From positions 124,001-188,000 of the forward strand of contig NZ_FQVL01000005.1 in assembly GCF_900129355.1 (NCBI RefSeq): a DNA stretch of 64,000 nt, read 5' to 3'. Below are positions 54,195 to 64,000 of this stretch, one piece after another (position 1 is the first letter of the stretch; the number at the start of each line of letters is the position of its first letter). The DNA is from Seinonella peptonophila. Lineage in GTDB: Bacteria > Bacillota > Bacilli > Thermoactinomycetales > Thermoactinomycetaceae. The translations under genes and the position numbers were made by a program. A model generated the notes under the pieces. It did no database searches, was not told the DNA's origin, and saw only the letters and a program-made list of their open reading frames with translations.

Positions 54195-55220
54195 CTACTT
54201 CTTCTTCTTACCTCGAAGGATTGCGCCCAGCGTTGTTAAACCAAGACCCATTACACCAACAAAAGGAATGGGTAAAGCTGTTTTCGGTAATTTCTCACCA
54301 TTTTTTGTTTTTGGTTCTTCTTTCGTAGTTGTCTCTGGAGTTGTCGTTGTATCTGGAGTTGTGGTTGTTGAATTTTCATTATTTAAAGCAACTTGTTGTA
54401 CATTGTCGCCATCTCCATTCCAACCTCCATCCCAACCATTGTCGCCAGGGGTTTGTCCGTTACCTGGATCTTGTCCATGACCAGGTTGGTTGTCTCCACC
54501 AGGTTGGTTGTCTCCACCAGGTTGGTTGTCTCCACCGGGTTGGTTATCTCCACCAGGTTGGTTGTCTCCACCGGGTTTGTTGTCTCCGCCTGGTTGATCA
54601 TCTCCACCAGCTTTGTCTCCGCCTGGTTGATCATCTCCACCAGCTTTGTCTCCGCCTGGTTGATCATCTCCACCAGCTTTGTCTCCGCCTGGTTGATCAT
54701 CTCCACCAGCTTTGTCTCCGCCTGGTTGATCATCTCCACCAGCTTTGTCTCCGCCTGGTTGATCATCTCCACCAGCTTTGTCTCCGCCGGGTTGATCATC
54801 TCCACCAGCTTTGTCTCCACCGGGTTGATCATCTCCACCAGCTTTGTCTCCGCCTGGTTGATCATCTCCACCAGCTTTGTCTCCGCCTGGCTTATCGTCT
54901 CCACCAGCTTGACTGTCATCACCAGGATCTCCACCAGCTTTGTCTCCGCCTGGTTGATCATCTCCACCAGCTTTGTCTCCACCGGGTTTATCGTCTCCAC
55001 CAGGTTGACTGTCATCACCAGGATCTCCTGGTCCGTTACCATCCGGTAACTTAATCTTGATTTTGGTAGATGCATTTACTGACTTAGCAACGGTGTGTGA
55101 TTTACTCGTTTCACCAAACTTTAAGTTTAGTTTACTATCAGCTGAAACAACTGCGGGATGGACTGCAAAAATAGAAAGACATAGAACAATTGCACCAGAT
55201 GCTAATTTTCTTTTGTTCAA
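54195..55220 (-). CDS. LPKTA-anchored surface protein with GGDDQPGGDKA repeats
   Basis: 341 residues. A signal peptide (about 1-27, ending VVSADS) and a short Lys/Ser/Thr segment are followed by about 16 units of acidic Gly-Asp-Pro repeats, first 11-residue (GGDDQPGGDKA) and then 6-residue (GGDNQP). A Thr/Glu stalk and a cell-wall sorting signal follow: LPKTA at about 311, a hydrophobic helix (LPIPFVGVMGLGLTTLGAIL) and RGKKKK. The start is TTG with AAGGGGG upstream. It is probably a wall-anchored extended stalk; what it binds is unknown. Apart from a possible glycine-rich link to secretion, no catalytic domain is seen. Confidence 0.85.
   Translation of the reverse strand: MNKRKLASGAIVLCLSIFAVHPAVVSADSKLNLKFGETSKSHTVAKSVNASTKIKIKLPDGNGPGDPGDDSQPGGDDKPGGDKAGGDDQPGGDKAGGDPGDDSQAGGDDKPGGDKAGGDDQPGGDKAGGDDQPGGDKAGGDDQPGGDKAGGDDQPGGDKAGGDDQPGGDKAGGDDQPGGDKAGGDDQPGGDKAGGDDQPGGDKAGGDDQPGGDNKPGGDNQPGGDNQPGGDNQPGGDNQPGGDNQPGHGQDPGNGQTPGDNGWDGGWNGDGDNVQQVALNNENSTTTTPDTTTTPETTTKEEPKTKNGEKLPKTALPIPFVGVMGLGLTTLGAILRGKKKK
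54480..55030. repeat. Coding tandem repeats (33-bp and 18-bp units)
   Basis: About eight nearly identical consecutive 33-bp units encode GGDDQPGGDKA, with variant units on the N-terminal side, and 18-bp units encode GGDNQP on the C-terminal side. High nucleotide identity between units points to recent expansion by slippage or recombination. Long open frames on the opposite strand here are only an effect of the repeats. Confidence 0.85.
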
Positions 55221-55308
55221 ATCTAATCCCCCTTAACTACTTTCTCCCTTCCTTCACAGCTGTCAAATTCTTAAAAAGAGTAGGCCTGTGTCATGAAGTC
55301 GACGAATT

Positions 55309-55347
55309 GATTCCCAATATATAATCATTTATATAAAATAGGGAATC
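55309..55347 (-). promoter_or_regulatory. Inverted repeat upstream of the surface-protein gene
   Basis: GATTCCC (55309-55315) and GGGAATC (55341-55347) with partly complementary AT-rich sequence between. It lies about 90-130 nt before the start; a possible operator or leader hairpin. Confidence 0.35.
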
Positions 55348-55797
55348 ATTTTCCGTCTCTGTACTTGATCAACTGAGGTCGATTTTTACACCTGCTGATT
55401 ATTTGGAAAAATATAACCAAACAAGTCTTTTTTGAATGGATCTCTACACAACTTGCTCCATTCACCAAAATTGATGGTTTCCATGTAGAATAAGACTCTT
55501 CCTATTATTTCCAATCATTAAGCTGCCCTAGAATTGGAAAGTATTTTCTATATACATAGTAGTGTCGCAATTCTACACTGTCAACCAATTTTTTTTACTT
55601 ATTTGGTAGTATTTAACCATAAATAACAAATGTAATAATCGATTTACTCAGTTCAAAAAAAACAGAGCCCTAGTACTCTTCTCCACATTATAATATAAAA
55701 ATATGTTTAACATATTATAAAATATACTTACAGTTATATTTTTTATGTTTAATACTTCCAGAATGGTCTGACTTTAGTCTGCAATTGTCCTCACCAT

Positions 55798-55823
55798 AAA
55801 AAAAAGAGGGTATATGCCCTCTT
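55798..55823 (-). terminator. Rho-independent terminator (atp operon, distal)
   Basis: AAGAGGG / CCCTCTT stem with a 6-nt loop followed by eight T residues on the minus strand. Confidence 0.85.
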
Positions 55824-56050
55824 AGACTAAAAACAAAGGTAGTTCCATCAATATTTCGCGCTTCGCCTTCATTTCAGGATGCGTTGATGTCTTCAAGACG
55901 CGCATCTGCTCGCTCAGGGCATCAACCCGGCTATCGTGTCATAGTGAGGCTTGCAGCCTTAGCTGCATAGCAAAAATTTTGCACGGCGTGTACAGACAGT
56001 ACTACCAGCCTATTCTTCGCTACACTTAACAAGGCTTTGTAGGCCTAGTA
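55824..56050. repeat. Intergenic repeat family, copy D
   Basis: Shares three blocks with copy B: 55861-55882, 55910-55936 and 55997-56025 (CAGTACTACC-GCCTATTCTTCGCTACAC type). It carries extra sequence of about 50 bp between the second and third blocks, including short inverted repeats. It lies between the proximal and distal terminators of the atp operon. Confidence 0.65.
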
Positions 56051-56082
56051 AAATGCGGGTGAAGGAGCCGTTTTCCACCCGC
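56051..56082 (-). terminator. Proximal terminator of the atp operon
   Basis: GCGGGTG / CACCCGC stem with a 14-nt loop and TTTT following on the minus strand, about 85 nt after the atpC stop. Confidence 0.6.
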
Positions 56083-56167
56083 CTCGAAATATTGACTCCG
56101 CGATTTCTTATTCTTCTACCTAAATGCTATGACATCTTTTATAAACTAAATTATTCTTCTCTACGTA

Positions 56168-56566
56168 TTACGACTTCCAATTCGCAACCTCAATTCGGAC
56201 ATTAGCACGATCTAAAGCAACTTTTGCCCGAACCAGATCATCTTCGCTTATGCTCTTTTGTTCGATTCGTTCTTCTGCCCTTTTCTTAGCTGCGACTGCT
56301 CGGTCAAGGTCAATCTCATCAGGTAGCTCAGCAGACTCAGCCAAGATGGTGATATGATCAGGGCGTACTTCGATAAAACCACCACCAACAGCAACACGTT
56401 GCTCACCTTTGGGGGTTTTAATTTGAACAGCCGTCACCTTCAGCGGACTGACGAGTGGAGCATGCTGAGGTAAAATTCCGATGTCTCCCTCAGCTGCACG
56501 AGCAATCACCATCGTAACTTGCTCACTATAAACTCTCCGCTCTGGTGTCACAATATCTAACTGCAT
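56168..56566 (-). CDS. atpC: ATP synthase epsilon subunit
   Basis: Part of the F1 central stalk; regulates hydrolysis. 132 residues from MQLDIVTPERRVY (56566), with GGATGG upstream. It has the N-terminal beta-sandwich (EGDIGILPQHAPLVSPLK) and the C-terminal helical hairpin. Last gene of the atp operon. Confidence 0.96.
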   Translation of the reverse strand: MQLDIVTPERRVYSEQVTMVIARAAEGDIGILPQHAPLVSPLKVTAVQIKTPKGEQRVAVGGGFIEVRPDHITILAESAELPDEIDLDRAVAAKKRAEERIEQKSISEDDLVRAKVALDRANVRIEVANWKS

Positions 56567-56688
56567 GTAAACACCATCCTTTGGTTGGCCTTGATAAAGG
56601 GATATCCTTTTCACTACAAGAGCAGGGCACAATTGACCCATCTATGTTAAAATACTCAGTTCGTCCCCGCTCATCTTAATTATTGTAC

Positions 56689-59024
<2,336 letters not shown>

Positions 59025-59062
59025 TGAATCGATTCACCGCCTTCCGTTCAATCTTTCGTTGA

Positions 59063-60589
<1,527 letters not shown>

Positions 60590-60613
60590 TCATCACCTCA
60601 ATCTTGTCATGAT

Positions 60614-61165
60614 CTAACCTACATCAACACGTGAATGCTGTAATTGTTCTTGAAAACGCTTCAACTTCGTACGTAAGCTACCATCGTAAACACGGTCATC
60701 GATCTGGACGACAACACCGCCTAAAAGCTCTGAGTCTACACGTTTTGTAAGCAATAGTTTTTTATTGATTAACCCAACAAATACTTCGATCAGTTGCCTT
60801 TCTTCTTCTTCTGTCAAAGGAGTGGCTGATGTTACAATCGCCTCTACTTCGCCATGAGCTTCGAGCACAAACTGATGGAAATAAAGATAGATATCCTCTA
60901 AATGCTCAATTCGATGACGATCAATCAACAGAAAAAGCAAGTTCTGCGATAACGAATGTATTTGGGCAAAAGTTGTTTTGATAATCTCTTTTTTAGCTGT
61001 CACGTTAATGGAAGGGGCAATCAGCAGTTCAGCTAACTGAGGCTGTCTCTTCAATACGTCATTGATCAGCTTTAGATTACTTTCTAACTCTTCGATCAAG
61101 CTTTGTTCGGAGGCAATTTCGAAAAACGCTTTCGCATATCGATTTGCAACAGCTAGATCTCTCAT
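60614..61165 (-). CDS. atpH: ATP synthase delta subunit
   Basis: Links F1 to the peripheral stalk. 183 residues with N-terminal AVANRYAKAFFEIASEQ and the conserved C-terminal LLGGVVVQIDDRVYDGSLRTKLKRFQ. Overlaps atpF by 4 nt. Confidence 0.95.
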   Translation of the reverse strand: MRDLAVANRYAKAFFEIASEQSLIEELESNLKLINDVLKRQPQLAELLIAPSINVTAKKEIIKTTFAQIHSLSQNLLFLLIDRHRIEHLEDIYLYFHQFVLEAHGEVEAIVTSATPLTEEEERQLIEVFVGLINKKLLLTKRVDSELLGGVVVQIDDRVYDGSLRTKLKRFQEQLQHSRVDVG

Positions 61166-61650
61166 TGTACACGTCCCACTTCTTCAAGGTAACGACCCAC
61201 CAGCTTTGATTGCTGTTTGGAATCGATCTCTTGACCCAGTACTTTCCCAGCTAGATCAATACTAAGCAAGCCTACTTGGTCTCGAAGCTCACTGATCGCT
61301 TTCTCTTTCTCACGGATAATTTCTAATTTCGCCTCCTGAAGCATCCGCTCCGCACGATCTTTTGCTTGATTAATAATCACTTCTGCCTCTCGATCCTTCT
61401 GGACTTTGGCGCGTTCAATAATCTCTTTTGCTTCGATTCGCGCTTCATGCAAGGCAGTTTTCTGTTCTTCTACTAGTTTCTCCATTTGCTCACGGTTCTC
61501 TTCAACTGAACGAATTTGTGCCTGAATATGATCTTGACGATGTTTCATCATTCCCAAAACAGGACGCAATCCAAAGCGAGATACGAGGAGCATCAAGACA
61601 ACAAAAGCAATGATTTGAAACAGCATCGTACCGATTTCTAGTTTCAACAT
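61162..61650 (-). CDS. atpF: ATP synthase b subunit
   Basis: The peripheral stalk: one N-terminal membrane helix (about 8-25) followed by a long charged coiled coil. 162 residues. AGGAG 9 nt before the ATG. Confidence 0.95.
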   Translation of the reverse strand: MLKLEIGTMLFQIIAFVVLMLLVSRFGLRPVLGMMKHRQDHIQAQIRSVEENREQMEKLVEEQKTALHEARIEAKEIIERAKVQKDREAEVIINQAKDRAERMLQEAKLEIIREKEKAISELRDQVGLLSIDLAGKVLGQEIDSKQQSKLVGRYLEEVGRVQ

Positions 61651-61774
61651 CCGGGTTCACTCCTTTCCGATGGTTGAACATAACTGTCCATTCGTCGGCT
61701 GTCATACGCTGGTATGCAAACGCCCATCGGACGGGGAAAACATAGTGGACTTCCCACCCCGCCCTATTCTCTTC

Positions 61775-61999
<225 letters not shown>

Positions 62000-62010
62000 T
62001 TATTTCCTCC

Positions 62011-62790
62011 TTAATGATCAGTCGTAATTTTTTGTGATAGATAAACAAATGCGAGTGTCGTAAATACATACGCCTGTACAACACCTACAAACAGCGAGTA
62101 TCCAATCCATAGAATCAGCGGTAAACCTGTCATCAGCGGACTGGCTTGTAGCATGATTACAATCAAAACTTCTCCGGCAAAAATATTGGCCCATAGCCGC
62201 ATACCATGTGTAACTGGTTTTGCAACTTCATCAATCAGATGCAATATCACCATCCAAGGATACGGTTGAAAATAATGTGCGAGATAGTTTTTTGGAGAGC
62301 GTTTGATCCCAATAAAATGCGCCATCAGCGTAATTGCAATCGCCATAGCGAAGACAACATTTAGATTAGCTGTTGGTGATTTCCACCAAGCATATTTACT
62401 TGCTTCTTTCCCCGCTACCTCAGCATGATTACTTGCTTCAATGCCTAGGAAGGGAATGGGCTGTTGGTGTTCAGTCACAAGATTAAAGACTAGACCGAGC
62501 TGATTGGCAATCAGTAAAAAGAGAAAAAGAGTAAATGCAAACCCATAGAATCGAGAACTTGTCTTGAGGTCTAGATTTGAGCGGACAATGCCTTTGGTAA
62601 AATCGATTACCATCTCCACAAGATTCTGCATACCGGAAGGAACCATTGTTAGTTTTCGTGCTGCTAAGACAACGATTAAGAAGACGAGGAGACAAGTAAC
62701 AGTGGTTGTAATGACGACGGTGAGATCAAAATCGATTGGCACACCGCCTAACTCAAAGCCAATTTTAGGCGTTTTTTCCATCTCGAGCAA
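62011..62790 (-). CDS. atpB: ATP synthase a subunit
   Basis: The proton-channel stator. About 259 residues, with the essential Arg in HGMRLWANIFAGEVL and C-terminal VQAYVFTTLAFVYL. The TTG at 62790 (GGGG 5 nt upstream) or ATG at 62781 are the likely starts; longer frames overlap atpI. Confidence 0.95.
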   Translation of the reverse strand: MLEMEKTPKIGFELGGVPIDFDLTVVITTTVTCLLVFLIVVLAARKLTMVPSGMQNLVEMVIDFTKGIVRSNLDLKTSSRFYGFAFTLFLFLLIANQLGLVFNLVTEHQQPIPFLGIEASNHAEVAGKEASKYAWWKSPTANLNVVFAMAIAITLMAHFIGIKRSPKNYLAHYFQPYPWMVILHLIDEVAKPVTHGMRLWANIFAGEVLIVIMLQASPLMTGLPLILWIGYSLFVGVVQAYVFTTLAFVYLSQKITTDH

Positions 62791-62792
62791 AT

Positions 62793-63212
62793 TCACCCCT
62801 TTCTGGAACGAACTCCTTGACGCAAAACTGCAATCAACTCCAGTAAAACGACAAGTATATAGCAAATGGGTAACCCTAGCACAACCGCACGCACATCGAT
62901 CCAATCACGATAGAGTATCGCGATAATAATCGCCAGCGTTACCATAAGATACCGATGAAACATACCACTTCCTGGCAAGCGGATCGACGATAAAATGCTT
63001 TGTTCACATTTCAAGCGAATTCTACGGGTGAGATAGAGGATATTATACAGGCTGATTGAAAGACCTAGCATCACACCAGCAATAAACGGCTGAATAGGGA
63101 AGAGAAACCATAAGATAAGGCAGAGAGCGAGGAGTCCAGTGGTAAAGATGATGACCCAACGTCGAATGGCAGTAAAGGGGTTGGTCTGAGGATTAATCGA
63201 TGAAAGACTCAT
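62793..63212 (-). CDS. AtpI-like membrane protein
   Basis: 139 residues with four hydrophobic segments (ITGLLALCLILWFLFPI and others). The family assists magnesium handling or c-ring assembly. It sits between the atpZ-like and atpB genes, spaced 2-5 nt from atpB. Confidence 0.85.
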   Translation of the reverse strand: MSLSSINPQTNPFTAIRRWVIIFTTGLLALCLILWFLFPIQPFIAGVMLGLSISLYNILYLTRRIRLKCEQSILSSIRLPGSGMFHRYLMVTLAIIIAILYRDWIDVRAVVLGLPICYILVVLLELIAVLRQGVRSRKG

Positions 63213-63334
63213 CTAGTCGAGTCACCCACCTGATCATCCTATTTTTATTTGAATAAAGCCCAATAAATAACATCATATCACCCCAACCTCATAGCGGGTA
63301 AAACCGATTCATGATTAGGTTTATCTGATCAGGG

Positions 63335-63556
63335 TTAACTTTTCTTCAGTAAAACACGAAATGTGTAAATCGCACTGACAAAAGCAAACACGAGACCTAA
63401 CAAAACCCCTAGCAAAAGACCGATGGGCTGACTGTGTAGGTATGCATCAAGCTTGCGCCCAATCCAACCCCCACCGATTACTAACACAATAAACTGTAAG
63501 CTGACACTACTGAGTACTGCAAGCACCTGCCACGGGCTCTCTTGTTTTTTATTCAT
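63335..63556 (-). CDS. AtpZ/AtpI-family small membrane protein
   Basis: 73 residues with two membrane helices (LQFIVLVIGGGWIGRKLD and GLLLGVLLGLVFAFVSAIYTFRV), the pattern of AtpZ-type proteins encoded at the head of Bacillales atp operons. Start at ATG 63556 with GGGGG upstream. Confidence 0.8.
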   Translation of the reverse strand: MNKKQESPWQVLAVLSSVSLQFIVLVIGGGWIGRKLDAYLHSQPIGLLLGVLLGLVFAFVSAIYTFRVLLKKS

Positions 63557-63732
63557 CTGCATCCCCCATCCATCAGAGTGTAAGGAGTAGGATGTATAGG
63601 GATATTTGAGGAAAGAGCAGACCATTCCACTGCTTATAGTAACGAAGGCATAGATGCATTGTCAACGCTTTCGCACAAATGGTATATGAACAAATCGTCA
63701 CATTTACCTACATATTGCTCAGACTTTGCTTT

Positions 63733-64000
63733 TTATTTCGTACCAAATAGCCGATCTCCTGCATCACCTAACCCCGGAACAATATAACTTTTTTCATTTA
63801 GTCTTTCATCAATTGCTGCTGTATAAACCATAATCTCTGGATGTTCTTTATGCAGACGCTCTAACCCCTCTGGTGCAGCTAGTAAGCAAACAAATTTGAT
63901 TTGCTCAGCTCCCCACCCCTTTAACATATGTATCGCTTGACAAACTGAACCACCTGTAGCCAACATCGGATCGAGCACGATCACTTCTCTCTCAGGAAGA
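63733..64000 (-). CDS. upp: Uracil phosphoribosyltransferase, C-terminal part
   Basis: The frame continues beyond base 64000. It has the PRPP-binding loop [13 protein letters not shown], and its C-terminus [17 protein letters not shown] is the canonical uracil-binding end. It salvages uracil to UMP. Located just upstream of atp as in Bacillus. Confidence 0.96.
   Translation of the reverse strand, partial: LPEREVIVLDPMLATGGSVCQAIHMLKGWGAEQIKFVCLLAAPEGLERLHKEHPEIMVYTAAIDERLNEKSYIVPGLGDAGDRLFGTK

Larger units (their letters stand above)
55221..56167. other. Long intergenic region between the surface-protein gene and atpC
   Basis: No gene is seen. From the left: an AT-rich promoter region with several TATAAT-like boxes and a GATTCCC/GGGAATC inverted repeat (55309-55347), then a terminator (55798-55823), an intergenic repeat element (about 55824-56050) and a second hairpin terminator close to atpC (56051-56082). 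Confidence 0.6.

Noticed and set aside
54590-54990. Regular 33-bp repeats resembling a CRISPR array
   Set aside because: The repeats are directly tandem with no unique spacers, lie in frame inside a coding sequence, and no cas genes are nearby.
54329-55075. Long open frames on the plus strand and in a second minus frame across the surface-protein repeats
   Set aside because: They exist only because a 33-bp unit has no stop in several frames. The products are repetitive, lack ribosome sites and have no sensible ends.

Overview
The window is a stretch of low-to-mid GC Firmicutes chromosome from an endospore former (spoIIID, spoIIQ, spoIID present). Gene order follows the Bacillus prfB-secA-hpf-comF-degU-yigZ and atp-ywzB-ywmB-murA-spoIID-spoIIQ-spoIIID backbones. 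The flagellar block that sits between hpf and comF in Bacillus subtilis is absent, as are mbl and flhO/flhP after spoIIID. An 11-subunit nuo operon lies near atp, as in Geobacillus-type genomes. This fits a non-motile, mycelial member of Thermoactinomycetaceae or a close relative; that assignment is inference. Almost all genes are on the minus strand. || Layout: 1-9.4 kb holds a partial membrane protein, a crotonase, prfB with its programmed frameshift, secA, hpf, a cold-shock protein, HU and comFA/comFC. 9.4-15.2 kb holds a small membrane protein, an orphan DegU-like regulator, metK, and the plus-strand LCP (cell-wall ligase) and YigZ genes, plus two very small genes. 15.2-26.7 kb is an exopolysaccharide cluster: initiating sugar transferase, epimerase, two glycosyltransferases, polymerase/ligase, flippase and a WbpB-WbpE-WbpA-WbpD-like set that would make a diacetamido-uronic acid nucleotide sugar. 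26.7-35.2 kb holds fabZ, pgsA, an EpuA-domain protein, spoIIID, spoIIQ, spoIID, a secreted serine protease, murA, ywmB and a DUF1146 gene. 35.6-45.4 kb is nuoA-N without E, F and G. 45.6-55.2 kb is an accessory island. 56.2-63.6 kb is the complete atp operon, followed by the 3' part of upp. || Most notable is the 45.6-55.2 kb island between nuoA and atpC. It encodes a minimal type IV secretion-like apparatus (VirB8/TcpC-, putative VirB2-, VirB3/PrgI/TcpE-, VirB4- and VirB6/TrbL-like proteins). Directly upstream are a class D-like sortase and a repeat-rich LPKTA-anchored surface protein. No relaxase, coupling ATPase or integrase is visible. A roughly 100-nt region with nested stems and a following hairpin precedes the VirB8-like gene and may be a regulatory RNA. 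|| At four unrelated genes (hup, the small membrane protein at 9902, the sugar transferase, atpD) a strong Shine-Dalgarno is separated from the start codon by a hairpin. Removing the hairpin restores a spacing of about 10-11 nt. The window also carries an undescribed intergenic repeat family, placed between operon ends and their terminators.
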